Below, piece by piece: positions 8,698-17,553 of a DNA stretch of 64,000 nt. Made by a program: the position numbers and the translations under genes. Each line of letters starts with the position of its first letter. The first letter of the stretch is position 1. The notes below the pieces were generated by a model that saw only the letters and a program-made list of their open reading frames with translations, was not told where the DNA came from and did not search any database. Source of the stretch: Nocardia brasiliensis ATCC 700358 (GTDB taxonomy: Bacteria; Actinomycetota; Actinomycetes; Mycobacteriales; Mycobacteriaceae); the NCBI RefSeq assembly GCF_000250675.2, contig NC_018681.1, forward strand, positions 3,534,001 through 3,598,000. Reading direction: 5' to 3'.

Positions 8698-8856
8698 ATT
8701 CGGAACCTACTCACGAATCCGACCCGAGCACCATGAACTCGGCCACATCGGGTGTTGCCGAGTCGGCCGGGGATGAACCAGCGCGGGGCTTTGCCGACAT
8801 GACCCGTATCAGCGCGGTGTCAGGACGATGTCAGGCCAGACGCTGATGGTTGGTGC

Positions 8857-9663
8857 GTGACCAATCATTCGATGACACCGCAGCCGGCGCCCGCGATCCG
8901 GGTTCGGGGCGTGGAAAAGTCCTACAAGGATCTGCAGGTACTACGCGGCGTGGACTTCGAGGTGGCGCGCGGCAGCATCTTCGCCCTGCTCGGCTCGAAC
9001 GGCGCGGGCAAGACCACACTGGTCCGGATCCTGTCCACACTGCTACGGGCCGACGCGGGAACGGCCACCGTGCACGGCTTCGACGTGACCACGCAACCGG
9101 AGCAGGCGCGCGAATCATTCAGTCTCACAGGCCAGTTCGCGGCTGTGGACGAAATGCTCAGCGGGCGTGAGAATCTCGTGCTGATCGCGCATCTGCGCCG
9201 CCTGAAGAATCCGCGCAAGATCGCCGATGACCTGCTCGGGCAGTTCTCGCTGACCGACGCGGCCACGCGCAAAGTCGCAACCTATTCAGGGGGTATGCGC
9301 CGGCGCCTCGATATCGCCATGAGTTTGATCGGGAACCCGCCGATCATCTTCCTCGACGAGCCGACCACCGGGCTCGACCCGCAGGCGCGGATCGAGGTAT
9401 GGCAGACGGTCGCAGCGCTGGCCGAGAACGGTACGACGGTACTGCTCACGACGCAGTATCTCGACGAAGCCGAACAGCTCGCCGACCGCATCGCGATCCT
9501 GCACCGGGGCCGGATCATCGTCGACGGGACCCTGGCCGAACTCAAGCAACTACTCCCGCCCGCCGAGGTCGAATACGTCGAGAAACAACCCAGCCTGGAA
9601 GACGTCTTCCTCGCGCTGGTCGGCGCCGACGACTCCGCGGCACAGACCGATAAGGACCGATGA
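8857..9663 (+). CDS. ABC transporter ATP-binding protein, DrrA-type
   Basis: A 268-residue nucleotide-binding subunit of the daunorubicin-resistance (DrrA) branch. Walker A is GSNGAGKTT, the Q-loop lies in SLTGQFAAVDEMLSGRENL, the signature is YSGGMRRRLDIA, Walker B is PIIFLDEPTTGLDP, and the H-loop region is LLTTQYLDEAEQLADR, with Q in place of the switch His as is usual for DrrA proteins. The C-terminus ends in PSLEDVFLALVG. The start is GTG at 8857 or ATG at 8872, with no strong ribosome site to decide. It overlaps the permease gene by four bases, so the two form an exporter of a hydrophobic drug or lipid. Confidence 0.93.
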   Translation: MTNHSMTPQPAPAIRVRGVEKSYKDLQVLRGVDFEVARGSIFALLGSNGAGKTTLVRILSTLLRADAGTATVHGFDVTTQPEQARESFSLTGQFAAVDEMLSGRENLVLIAHLRRLKNPRKIADDLLGQFSLTDAATRKVATYSGGMRRRLDIAMSLIGNPPIIFLDEPTTGLDPQARIEVWQTVAALAENGTTVLLTTQYLDEAEQLADRIAILHRGRIIVDGTLAELKQLLPPAEVEYVEKQPSLEDVFLALVGADDSAAQTDKDR

Positions 9664-10424
9664 TGAACGCCCGCTTCTTCGGGGACACCGGCTACCTGCT
9701 GGGACGGTCCCTACGTCATATCCTGCGCAGCCCGGACACGATCATCACGACCGCGATCACCCCGATCGCCATGATGCTGCTGTTCGTGTACGTCTTCGGC
9801 GGCGCGATCGAGACCGGGACCGATTCCTATGTGACCTACCTGCTGCCCGGCATCCTGCTCATCACCATCGCATCGGGCATCTCTTACACCGCCTACCGGC
9901 TCTTCCTGGACATGAAGAACGGCATCGTCGAGCGATTCCAGTCCATGCCGATCACCCGCTCGTCGATCCTGTGGGCGCATGTGCTGACCTCACTGGTCGC
10001 CAACGTGATCTCGCTCGTGGTCGTCGTGCTCGTCGCGGTGCTCATGGGATTTCGTTCCAGTGCCGATGTGCTGGCATGGCTCGCCGTCGCAGGCATCCTG
10101 CTGCTGTTCACCCTGGCGCTGACCTGGCTCGCCGTCATCCCCGGGCTCACCGCCAAGACCGTGGACGGCGCGGGCGGATTCTCCTACCCGCTGATCTTCC
10201 TGCCGTTCATCAGTTCGGCTTTCGTACCCACCGATTCCATGCCCGGCCCGGTGCGCGCCTTCGCCGAGCATCAGCCGGTGACCTCGATCGTCGATACGCT
10301 TCGCGATCTGCTCGGCCGGCAACCGGTCGGCACCGATGTCTGGATCGCCTTGGGCTGGTGTGTGGGCATCCTCGTCGTCGCCTACCTCGTCGCCGCGTCG
10401 ACCTACCGCCGCAAGATCTCCTGA
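9660..10424 (+). CDS. ABC transporter permease, DrrB-type (ABC-2)
   Basis: A 254-residue ABC-2 membrane subunit with six hydrophobic segments. It starts with an ATGA overlap on the ATPase gene. The pattern NARFFGDTGYLLGRSLRHILRSPDTII, then YLLPGILLITIASGISYTAYRLFLDMKNGIVERFQSMPI, is the standard N-terminal cytosolic helix and TM2 exit of DrrB proteins. FLPFISSAFVPTDSMPGPVRAFAEHQPVTSIVDTLR is the conserved coupling/ABC-2 signature before the last TM. It pairs with the DrrA-type ATPase. The substrate is unknown. Confidence 0.93.
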   Translation: MMNARFFGDTGYLLGRSLRHILRSPDTIITTAITPIAMMLLFVYVFGGAIETGTDSYVTYLLPGILLITIASGISYTAYRLFLDMKNGIVERFQSMPITRSSILWAHVLTSLVANVISLVVVVLVAVLMGFRSSADVLAWLAVAGILLLFTLALTWLAVIPGLTAKTVDGAGGFSYPLIFLPFISSAFVPTDSMPGPVRAFAEHQPVTSIVDTLRDLLGRQPVGTDVWIALGWCVGILVVAYLVAASTYRRKIS

Positions 10425-10488
10425 CCGCACGACCTGATCGCAGGGTGCGCAACCAGTTCGAAGTCCCACTCAGAAAAGGATTACCGCA

Positions 10489-11754
10489 ATGACAAGTGCA
10501 ATGAACCAGAATGGTGTCGAAGACGGATGGGGAAAGGTCGCCGACGCGTTCCGCGCGAACTTCGAGAACTTCGGTGAGCGCGGCGCCGCGTGCTGTGTGT
10601 ACGTGGACGGTCGCCGCGTCGTCGACCTGTGGGACGGTGTCGCTGGTCGTGAAGTGGCCGGTCCCGATGATGTTGCGGCCGAACAGCCTTGGCGTGAAGA
10701 CACGGTCGTGCGGGTCGCTTCCACGACGAAAGGCGCTACCGCGATCTGCGCCCACCTGCTGGCTCAGCGTGGTCAGCTCGATCTCGACGCCCCGGTGGTC
10801 CAGTACTGGCCGGAATTCGGCGCGCACGGCAAAGACCGAATTCCGGTGCGCTGGTTGCTGTCTCATCAGGCCGGGCTGCCGGTCGTCGACGGCCCGCTCA
10901 CCTTCGAGCAGGCGTGCGCGTGGGATCCGGTCATTCGCGCGCTCGAGGCGCAGCCGCCGCTGTGGGAGCCGGGCACCGAGCACCTCTATCACGCGGTCAC
11001 CTACGGCCACTTGGTCGGGGAGGTGGTGCGGCGGATCTCCGGCAAATCGCTCGGCAGGTTCTTCGCCGACGAGGTCGCGGCCCCGCTGGGGCTGAGTGCC
11101 TGGATCGGCCTGCCCGAGGAGCACGAGCACCGTATCGCACGGATCGACTACGCCGACCCCTTCAGCGTCGAAGAACTGACCGCAGGAATGATCAAAAGCA
11201 CTGGGCTGGACGCGGATACGGTCACGGCCTGGATGAACGCCGGGTTCGGACCCGACGCGGTCTCGTTGCGCGCCGGATCACTCGGTGGCGCGCTGGACAA
11301 CATGGCCGACCCCGCGACCGCGTACTACACCACGCGGGCATGGCGGGCCGCGGAGTTCCCGGCCGCCAACATGATCGCGGACGCGCGCTCGGTCGCGCGG
11401 ATGTACGCCGCCACGGTCAGCGAGGTCGACGGTATGCGCCTGCTCGACCCGTCCACGGTCGCGAACGCGATCGAAGTCCAGACCAGCAAGACCCGGATGC
11501 ACGGGCTGCCATCCGGATTGGACGTCCCAGCCGACCGCAGTTTCTATATGTCCCTGGGTTTCTGGCGCGCCTGCCCGCCACTGCCGATGCTCGGCCCGTC
11601 CTCGTTCGGCCACCCCGGTTCCGGTGGTTCGATCGGTTTCGCCGACCCCGACGCCGGCGTCGGCTTCGCCTACATCCCGAACCTGTGGAACTTCCGGCCC
11701 GACGATCCCCGCGCCACCAACCTGGCCCAAGCCGTCCGAACCTGCCTCGGATGA
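10489..11754 (+). CDS. Serine hydrolase, beta-lactamase / EstB-type esterase family
   Basis: A 421-residue class C beta-lactamase-fold protein without a signal peptide, so cytoplasmic and probably an esterase or peptidase rather than a secreted beta-lactamase. The catalytic S-x-x-K is in RVASTTKGATAICAHLL (ASTTK). The Tyr motif is in HLYHAVTYGHLVGEVVRRI, and the third box is FGHPGSGGSIGFADP (HPG replacing KTG), as in EstB-like carboxylesterases. The start ATG at 10489 has AAAGGA eight bases upstream. It follows the DrrAB genes by 64 bases in the same direction, but functional linkage is not shown. Confidence 0.9.
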   Translation: MTSAMNQNGVEDGWGKVADAFRANFENFGERGAACCVYVDGRRVVDLWDGVAGREVAGPDDVAAEQPWREDTVVRVASTTKGATAICAHLLAQRGQLDLDAPVVQYWPEFGAHGKDRIPVRWLLSHQAGLPVVDGPLTFEQACAWDPVIRALEAQPPLWEPGTEHLYHAVTYGHLVGEVVRRISGKSLGRFFADEVAAPLGLSAWIGLPEEHEHRIARIDYADPFSVEELTAGMIKSTGLDADTVTAWMNAGFGPDAVSLRAGSLGGALDNMADPATAYYTTRAWRAAEFPAANMIADARSVARMYAATVSEVDGMRLLDPSTVANAIEVQTSKTRMHGLPSGLDVPADRSFYMSLGFWRACPPLPMLGPSSFGHPGSGGSIGFADPDAGVGFAYIPNLWNFRPDDPRATNLAQAVRTCLG

Positions 11755-11830
11755 ACTGGCACTGACAGGCCTTCTGTGGGACGGATAAACTCGAAGGGTC
11801 TCGCGGGACTGGGCGGTTGGACGCAGAGCA

Positions 11831-12526
11831 ATGATCAGACTGTACGTGTCGTACATCTTCGCAGTGGCGGCGACAGTTGCCATGATGGGAGCGATCATTT
11901 TCCTCTCGGCCTGGACGGTTTTCTACTGGCAGGCCTGGGTCATGATGGCGGCGATGTTCGGCAGCTACAGCGTTGCGATCATGTATTCCGCCGGTCGGCG
12001 TGCGCCGGGACCGCGGCCGCCGCGCGAGTCGGCCGGACCTCAGGTCGAATCCCGGACGAGTCGGCGGTTCGCCGAATCCCTTGTATCGCTGGGCTTTGTT
12101 GCGCTGCTCGTCGTCCCCGGCCTCGACCACCGATTCGGCTGGTCATCGATCCCGTTCTGGATCAGCCTCGCCGCCGACCTCCTCGTCGTTGCGGGACTGC
12201 TGATCACCTACGGGGTTAGGCAAATGGCCACTCGGTGGTCGGGCGCCACGTCCGGTACCACCGCAGCGGCGCACAAGCTGCGGATGGGTTCGGCCGGACC
12301 CCGCCTTACCGTCCGCCATCCCATGCACGCCGGAACCCTTCTTTACCAGGCCGGGATGCCCGTCGCGCTCGGATCCTGGTGGGGCTTGGTCGTCTTCGCT
12401 GTCATATTGCCGCTGTTCTTGGTGCGGATCCGCTACGAGGAGAAACTCCTGCGGCGGGCGTTTCCCGACGAGTACGCCGAGTTCGCCCGCCGGATCGAGT
12501 ATCGCCTGGTTCCGCACGTCTGGTGA
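11831..12526 (+). CDS. Isoprenylcysteine carboxyl methyltransferase (ICMT/PEMT)-like membrane methyltransferase
   Basis: A 231-residue membrane protein with about five TM segments and the C-terminal ICMT-type SAM signature RHPMHAGTLLYQAGMPVALGSWWGL, then RIRYEEKLLRRAFPDEYAEFARRIEYRLVPHVW. The family methylates lipids and small hydrophobic acceptors, and bacterial members mostly have unknown substrates. The start is ATG at 11831. It is a single gene between the serine hydrolase (76 bases upstream) and a convergent operon. Confidence 0.85.
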   Translation: MIRLYVSYIFAVAATVAMMGAIIFLSAWTVFYWQAWVMMAAMFGSYSVAIMYSAGRRAPGPRPPRESAGPQVESRTSRRFAESLVSLGFVALLVVPGLDHRFGWSSIPFWISLAADLLVVAGLLITYGVRQMATRWSGATSGTTAAAHKLRMGSAGPRLTVRHPMHAGTLLYQAGMPVALGSWWGLVVFAVILPLFLVRIRYEEKLLRRAFPDEYAEFARRIEYRLVPHVW

Positions 12527-12673
12527 GCGGTTCCGGATCGTCGCGAGTCAACGGCGTCAGCGGTCGAGGCGAATCGGTGTCGCCGCGATTTCCTCGTGCG
12601 AAGAAGTTGCTAAGTGTTGCGCACCAAGGACTTTCGCTACCTCTTTGACTCTGCGTCGCTCGGCGGAAGGTGT

Positions 12674-13429
12674 TCACAGGGCGATGCCGTAGGCGCGCAT
12701 CATTCCGGCTCGCAGTCGTTCGGAGGGGTGCCAGCGGCGGGCGAGGTCGTCTTGGGCGGCGACGCGGGCGGGGTCGATGATGAAGTCGGGGCGTTGCGGC
12801 TCAGCTCGGTCGAGAGCGGCGCGAACACCGGCGGGCTCCAGTTCGGCCAGGAAGACCGGGGTGTCCATGTGTTGCCGCCATGAGGTCTCGAGTTCGCCCG
12901 CGTCGACAGGGTCGAATCCCACGGCGTCTACCAGGTCGAGCACCCCTCGCTTCTCGGCACCGACGGGGCCGGCGACGGGCAGGGCGATGCGGTCGGGGGC
13001 GCCGGCGGGTCGGCCCGCCTGTTCGAGCAGGAATGCGTGAATGGTGTTGAACGCCTTATAGACCGTACGGCCGAGCTGGTGCGCTACCCAGACGCTGTCG
13101 ACGGTATCGGTGTCGAAGCCGGGCAGGGCGAGGTCGCGCTGCGGGAAATAGTTGCCCGTGTCGAGCACCGCGGGGCCGGCCGTGTCGGCGAAGACGGTGC
13201 GGGCCAGCCGGGGGACCGCCGCATAGGGAACACTCACGATGGTCAGGTCGGTGTCGGTGGCCGCCACCCGGGCCCAGACCGGCTCGATGCCCGGCAGGTC
13301 GGCGAACTCCTCGGTCAAGGCCGCCGGATCGCCCGAATTGGCGACGACGACCTCATATCCGTTCGCCGCGAGCAGCCGTGCCAGCGTGCCGCCGATCATG
13401 CCGATACCGATTACGCCTACAGTCCTCAT
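12674..13429 (-). CDS. NAD(P)-binding F420-reductase-like oxidoreductase
   Basis: A 251-residue Rossmann-fold protein of the NADPH-dependent F420 oxidoreductase-like / YrrT-type NADP-binding family. The glycine-rich loop is VGVIGIGMIGGTLARLLAANGYEVVVANS (residues 4-32), followed by SVPYAAVPRLARTVFADTAGPAVLDTGNYFPQRD and VYKAFNTIHAFLL, typical of this fold. The ATG at 13427-13429 overlaps the HxlR stop codon by four bases, so it is translated with that regulator. The real coenzyme partner is not determined by sequence. The frame is open further upstream but this start is the first sensible one. Confidence 0.85.
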   Translation of the reverse strand: MRTVGVIGIGMIGGTLARLLAANGYEVVVANSGDPAALTEEFADLPGIEPVWARVAATDTDLTIVSVPYAAVPRLARTVFADTAGPAVLDTGNYFPQRDLALPGFDTDTVDSVWVAHQLGRTVYKAFNTIHAFLLEQAGRPAGAPDRIALPVAGPVGAEKRGVLDLVDAVGFDPVDAGELETSWRQHMDTPVFLAELEPAGVRAALDRAEPQRPDFIIDPARVAAQDDLARRWHPSERLRAGMMRAYGIAL

Positions 13430-13842
13430 TGCGCGCTCCCGTTGTCCTCGTGTTCGAAATCGCTTGCGGCGCTGTCGTTGCGCTCCTGGGCCGCGAGCAA
13501 CGCGTCCCCGTTCTCGTGAATCCACCGCCCCAACTCCCGCACCGGCCCGTCGACGAGACTTCCGCCGAGCGCCGTCAACGCGTAATCGACCCGTGGCGGC
13601 CGTTGCCCGAACCGCTGGCGCTGTATCAGGCCCGCTTGTAACAGCCGCCGCAGCGTCTCGGTCAGCGATTTGTCGCTGAGCCCGCCGACCCGCTCGTGCA
13701 GCGCGCCGCGCCGGTGCGGCCCGTCGTGCAGGGCGGCGAGCACCACCAGATCCCAGCGGTGGGTGAACAGATCGACCACCGCACGCAGCTGACAATCCGC
13801 CAGCAACTGCTCCGGACCACCATTTCGGTTCATGCAGACCAT
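13426..13842 (-). CDS. HxlR-family transcriptional regulator
   Basis: A 138-residue HxlR-type winged-helix protein: CQLRAVVDLFTHRWDLVVLAALHDGPHRRGALHERVGGLSDKSLTETLRRLLQAGLIQRQ, then RVDYALTALGGSL. It is the promoter-proximal gene of a two-gene unit with the NADP-binding oxidoreductase. HxlR proteins usually sense redox or electrophile stress and control a neighbouring oxidoreductase, which fits. Starts at 13842 or at the ATG nine bases downstream are both possible. Confidence 0.9.
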   Translation of the reverse strand: MVCMNRNGGPEQLLADCQLRAVVDLFTHRWDLVVLAALHDGPHRRGALHERVGGLSDKSLTETLRRLLQAGLIQRQRFGQRPPRVDYALTALGGSLVDGPVRELGRWIHENGDALLAAQERNDSAASDFEHEDNGSAQ

Positions 13843-14267
13843 GGTGCACGGTCATTTCCTACCGACCGGTGCATATCGGGACCGTTCCCGTTAAGCCTCG
13901 GCTACCACCTGGTCAGTCGGCTCAGTCTGTGTGCTCCCGGGGCGGGCGGATGTCGCGGCTGCTGTCAGGTGCGGGCAGGCTCCACCGGATCGCCGGTGTG
14001 CGAATCGCGGCTGGCCACCAAATGGGCGCAGACCAGGTCACGGGCTTGGCGCCGACGGCGCGTCGTTGCACGTCATCGGTGTCCTGCTTCGGTCGGGCCA
14101 GGCGGGCACCTCTGCAGGTCCGTGTAGAGGTCACCGCAATTGAGTAATCCATACCACTTCTCTTGCTCGAAATGCTGTAAGTCACATTGCTTTCGACCTG
14201 TACCGATTGCGGGAAGCCGAGCCTTCCGGTGATGCTTGACGGATCATCACTGCGAGCTTGGGGGGCT
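13843..14267. other. Intergenic region with no supportable gene
   Basis: This 425-base stretch separates the HxlR operon from the first biosynthetic locus. TGCAC and GTGCA arms flank about 20 bases just upstream of the HxlR gene (13850s-13870s) and may be its operator. Short open frames on both strands have no recognisable domain and no ribosome site. The promoter of the locus starting at 14268 should lie in the right half, where the sequence becomes less GC-rich. Confidence 0.5.
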
Positions 14268-15368
14268 ATGCAAAAGTATGGAAAAACGCGGGGCGTACCT
14301 CCACCGGTTGCAGATCCCGGGGGGACGAACGCCCAGGCCGGCTTTCTGATCGAGCCGGTCGCATTGTGCGATCTTGCCCAACGTGCCGGCCTGGGCTTCG
14401 CAGACGTGGTGGCGTTAGCCGAGATCCCTTCGACAACCCTGAACCGGCTGTGGAAGGATCCCGGCTGGGCGGCGAAGTCGACTGGTGCGACCCTGCAGCT
14501 GCTGCTCGATGTTGTGCCGACGTTAGCCGCCTATCTGGAGGGTCGGGCCTTCGCCTTGCGAGTCGAACAGTATATGCACGTCTTCGCGACGTCCGGGATC
14601 ACCGTTCGTCTGCCCCGAGGTGAGGGTGTCCAAATCTCTGCCATGAGCAACGCGCTTGGTGTAGCAGCGGCAATCATCACCTGCGACACAACTCAGCTGA
14701 AACGACGTTTGGCGTTGGGGTGGGTTCGAGGACATGACCCATCGATTGATGCCGTTTTCGCAACCGGTCCGGACAATCTGTTCGGCGAGGACCGATCGGT
14801 ACTGGTCAGCGCCTCCAAGCTTCGTCTCGGCGGCCGGGAGTCGGCCTCGTCAGCTGACATCGTAGGTATTGGCGTTCTGGCCCACAAGATCGCGAAGTAC
14901 GGGGAGCTCGACAACAGCTCAGTTGAACGGGCACCGGCCGATAGAAACGATATTCGATCAGCATTCATCCATCGCAGCCTCACTATCGGCGGCGTTCTCC
15001 GCGACGGCGACCCGGATGTCGTGCTGCGCTACCGACGTGAGGTCGAGACCAATCCTATTATTGCGCGCAATGAAGCGTGGTCTCTGCTGACTTACGGCAG
15101 CGGTCAGCGGCTACCCGGCGACTTTTCTCTGCCCGCTGCCACGTCGAAGCTGTATTCCGGAATTCTGCGCGATGCCGCCGTACTCAATGACGCCTACCTA
15201 GGGTATCTTGCCGCCACCGCACTCCCAATATTATGGATGCTCCAACCGCCATCGCCAGTGTTCCGTGTGCGGTTGACCGAGATACTTGACCGACGCTTGT
15301 CTTCTGGGGTGGAAGAACGGCAGCTGCGCAATGCGGTGAGTGAGCTCTATCGTCGTTTCAAGGATTAA
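14268..15368 (+). CDS. Unrecognised protein with HTH-like N-terminus, first gene of the peptide locus
   Basis: I do not recognise a family. The frame is open from a TTG at 14187, but the ATG at 14268 (366 residues) directly precedes the more protein-like part; the start is uncertain. Residues about 20-70 contain CDLAQRAGLGFADVVALAEIP and TTLNRLWKDPGWAAKSTGATLQLLL, which reads like a helix-turn-helix. The remainder is mixed alpha/beta with no obvious catalytic motif. It precedes the SAM methyltransferase by 29 bases in the same direction. A pathway-specific regulator is the simplest idea, not shown. Codon use is less GC-rich than in the flanking genes. Confidence 0.6.
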   Translation: MQKYGKTRGVPPPVADPGGTNAQAGFLIEPVALCDLAQRAGLGFADVVALAEIPSTTLNRLWKDPGWAAKSTGATLQLLLDVVPTLAAYLEGRAFALRVEQYMHVFATSGITVRLPRGEGVQISAMSNALGVAAAIITCDTTQLKRRLALGWVRGHDPSIDAVFATGPDNLFGEDRSVLVSASKLRLGGRESASSADIVGIGVLAHKIAKYGELDNSSVERAPADRNDIRSAFIHRSLTIGGVLRDGDPDVVLRYRREVETNPIIARNEAWSLLTYGSGQRLPGDFSLPAATSKLYSGILRDAAVLNDAYLGYLAATALPILWMLQPPSPVFRVRLTEILDRRLSSGVEERQLRNAVSELYRRFKD

Positions 15369-15397
15369 GAACCACGCGGAGAAAGGACACCGCAAAT

Positions 15398-16147
15398 ATG
15401 GTCGGTGACGAGCTGATTACGCAAGCCTACGACCTCAATGCTGAGTACTGGATCTCGATGATCCGGGCGGGAACCGACCCCTACCAAACTCAGATCACCG
15501 ATCCTGCACTGCTGAACGCCATAGGGAACGTCGACGGGCTCGATGTCCTGGACGCTGGATGCGGGGAAGGCTATCTGGCGCGCAAGCTTCTAGAGATGGG
15601 TGCCGGCACCGTGCTCGGCATCGACACATGCCAAGCATTCGTTGACTCCGCTACTATTGTAGGCACTCCGCGCGCCCGCTTCGTTCACGCTGACGTAGCC
15701 GCAATCCCAGCATCGGACGTCAGCGTAGATTTGGTTGTAGTGAACCGTCTCCCGCATGGTCTCACCAACCCCGCGGCGCGATATCACGAGTTCGCCCGCG
15801 TCTTACGACCCCGCGGACGCCTGGTCATCATCGGGCAACATCCATGCTTCTACAGCGCGCGGGCCGAACGGGCCCCGTCAACGACGGGTGGAGTGCCGGT
15901 TTATGACTATTTCGGCGGAAGAATTGTGGAGCAGCGCTTCAACGTAGGTTCTCAGGAATCGCCCGCAGCTTCAGTGCAGAAGTTCTATTCGCTCGAGCAG
16001 TACATCGGCATGATCACGGCCGCGGGATTCGTCATCACCGGGATCCGGGAACCGCGACCGACTGAAGACCAACTGCTCGAGGATCCGCAGTGGTATGTCC
16101 GATTCCAGCGACCACTCTTCCTGCTGATAGAAGCCCGACTCGAATAA
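15398..16147 (+). CDS. Class I SAM-dependent methyltransferase
   Basis: A 249-residue Rossmann methyltransferase. SAM motif I is LDVLDAGCGEGYLARKLLEMGA (about residues 48-69), motif II acidic loop GIDTCQAFVD, motif post-II HADVAAIPA, and motif III RVLRPRGRLVIIGQHP. An aromatic-rich C-terminal cap (FYSLEQYIGMITAAGF) closes the substrate pocket. The start ATG at 15398 is preceded by GGAGAAAGGA. It lies between the HTH-like gene and the small-peptide gene. A tailoring role on the peptide (C-terminal or side-chain methylation) is plausible, but small-molecule methylation cannot be excluded. Confidence 0.88.
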   Translation: MVGDELITQAYDLNAEYWISMIRAGTDPYQTQITDPALLNAIGNVDGLDVLDAGCGEGYLARKLLEMGAGTVLGIDTCQAFVDSATIVGTPRARFVHADVAAIPASDVSVDLVVVNRLPHGLTNPAARYHEFARVLRPRGRLVIIGQHPCFYSARAERAPSTTGGVPVYDYFGGRIVEQRFNVGSQESPAASVQKFYSLEQYIGMITAAGFVITGIREPRPTEDQLLEDPQWYVRFQRPLFLLIEARLE

Positions 16148-16336
16148 GGCTCAATACCACATGGTCGGATCGAAATCAATAGTGGGTCCCGAGGTTGGTT
16201 GTAGTGCTCGCCAAGGCTGCTCGCTGGGTACAAGATTTTCGGTGTGGAGGTGAAGGGATCGGTGGCTCCACGAGACAGTTCAACATTGTCAAGACCGATC
16301 GTCTCAGCCGAATTCGTACACAAGGAAGGAATGTAA

Positions 16337-16531
16337 GTGGCCCAGACCTTGACTCCCAATGAAGTGGCAGGTAGCAGATATGATGAGCTACTGGCCGACA
16401 CCCTGACGAAGCTGGAACGGGAGGAGGTCGACCTGCCTGCTGACATCGACAGCATTCGCCGATCGAGTATCGAAGATACCGTCTGGTATATCGCGTACAA
16501 GACGCTCGTCGACGACAAGCCCGAGGCTTAA
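16337..16531 (+). CDS. 64-residue small acidic peptide, candidate RiPP precursor
   Basis: A 64-residue Cys-free acidic peptide starting at GTG 16337, with GGAAGGA seven bases upstream, a strong ribosome site. The first two thirds look like a leader: a helical, Glu/Asp/Leu-rich stretch around YDELLADTLTKLEREEVDLP (residues 15-34). The tail is aromatic and polar (EDTVWYIAYKTLVDDKPEA at residues 46-64). A strong hairpin terminator follows the stop at once, a pattern typical of highly expressed precursor peptides. The next gene encodes a HExxH-type putative peptide hydroxylase. It lacks the DSL of a carrier protein and the conserved residues of MbtH proteins. The precursor role is inference from size, context and expression signals. 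Confidence 0.6.
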   Translation: MAQTLTPNEVAGSRYDELLADTLTKLEREEVDLPADIDSIRRSSIEDTVWYIAYKTLVDDKPEA

Positions 16532-16540
16532 CCTGGCACC

Positions 16541-16574
16541 CCCGCCGTCGTTCCGATCGAAGAACGGCGGCGGG
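16541..16574 (+). terminator. Hairpin terminator / attenuator after the small-peptide gene
   Basis: A 13-base-pair stem (16541-16553 with 16562-16574, one G-U pair) and an 8-base loop stand ten bases after the peptide stop codon, followed by CTCGTTT. The next gene of the same direction starts 43 bases later. Partial termination here would give more peptide message than enzyme message. Confidence 0.75.
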
Positions 16575-16616
16575 CTCGTTTCACCGGTCGAATAGAGGGC
16601 ATGTGGGAGGCATCAA

Positions 16617-17540
16617 GTGCAACCATTCTTTCAGACACCCGATATACGGGTAGAAGATCTGGCTACGATCTTCGCGCGGTACAACGCTGTAATCGCGCGT
16701 GAACTGGAGACGGTCGAGAACTTGTCCGCCGAGATCCAGGCAGCACATACGATGCCACCGGAGGCGTACTGGGCTGCTTTGTCCGTGATGCCGAAGCGCA
16801 AGCCGGACGAGTCGGAGATCGACGCTGTGCGTAACGGATTGCGTCGAGCAAGTGAGCGGCCTTCTCGGGTACCTGAGATTGTCGCGGCCGACAATGCCTC
16901 TGCTGAGGACCGTCATGCACTCGGGGTGGTTTCGGCGAACGTTTACGGCGGTGAGTCAGAAGCGGCGGCGACGCTCGCCCGCAACGCTGGGACGTATCGT
17001 GAGCACATCGGGACAGCGCTGCGACGGTTGCAACAGTGCTGGCCTGAGGCTGCGGTCGAGGTGGCGGTATTGATCGACAGGATCATCTTGCTCGAGAACA
17101 CCGAGCTCAGTGCTTCGCACGATCAACTATTCGGCATCGTGTTCGTAGGAACAGAGTGGGTCAGCAATCCGGTACGTGCTATGCAGGTCCTTCTGCACGA
17201 GTGCGGCCATCACTCGATGTTTCTCCGAACCGCTCACGTGACGTACCTGGCCAACCCTAAAGAGATGACCACACACCCGTTGCGGCCTGATCCACGGCCG
17301 ATGTTCGGAACGCTGCACGCAGCTTTTGTGCTGTGGCGAATGCGCCAGGGACTTGCGCGATGGGTCGGGCACTCTGATTCGCAGCGGGATTCAGAGGAGT
17401 ACCAGCTGATGTGTTCGAACGACGAGAACCTCGCCGCTTGCCTGGAGGTCCTCGATGCGAAAGCTGAGTGGACTGAGGAGGGCAGGTCCTTGTATTCCAA
17501 CCTGTGCACGGGTTTCACGTTGCTAGCCACCCCGCAGTAG
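16617..17540 (+). CDS. HExxH-motif putative peptide beta-hydroxylase (aKG-HExxH / mod_HExxH family)
   Basis: A 307-residue protein starting at GTG 16617 with GGGAGG six bases upstream. Residues 194-198 are HECGH inside MQVLLHECGHHSMFL. About 25 residues later comes PLRPDPRPMFGTLHAAFVLWRM (221-242), with H234 as a candidate third metal ligand. This HExxH plus RPDPRP..G..H arrangement is that of the HEXXH-motif peptide-modification family, whose members have been described as alpha-ketoglutarate-dependent beta-hydroxylases of RiPP precursors rather than as proteases. The family is often found next to FxSxx-type peptides and radical SAM enzymes, but neither is present here. The likely substrate is the 64-residue peptide encoded just upstream. 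The N-terminal 100 residues are helical and could bind the leader. Confidence 0.75.
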   Translation: MQPFFQTPDIRVEDLATIFARYNAVIARELETVENLSAEIQAAHTMPPEAYWAALSVMPKRKPDESEIDAVRNGLRRASERPSRVPEIVAADNASAEDRHALGVVSANVYGGESEAAATLARNAGTYREHIGTALRRLQQCWPEAAVEVAVLIDRIILLENTELSASHDQLFGIVFVGTEWVSNPVRAMQVLLHECGHHSMFLRTAHVTYLANPKEMTTHPLRPDPRPMFGTLHAAFVLWRMRQGLARWVGHSDSQRDSEEYQLMCSNDENLAACLEVLDAKAEWTEEGRSLYSNLCTGFTLLATPQ

Positions 17541-17553
17541 GGCAACTCGCGCC

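Noticed and set aside
13922..14185. 87-codon minus-strand frame before the peptide locus
   Set aside because: Basic low-complexity product with no ribosome site or family pattern.
16160..16336. Short frames before the 64-residue peptide, one ending in TAA right before its GTG
   Set aside because: No ribosome site and no leader-like pattern; most likely 5' leader of the peptide gene.
16337..16531. Reading the 64-residue peptide as a carrier protein or MbtH-like protein
   Set aside because: No phosphopantetheine Ser motif (DSL) and none of the conserved Trp/Pro residues of MbtH proteins.
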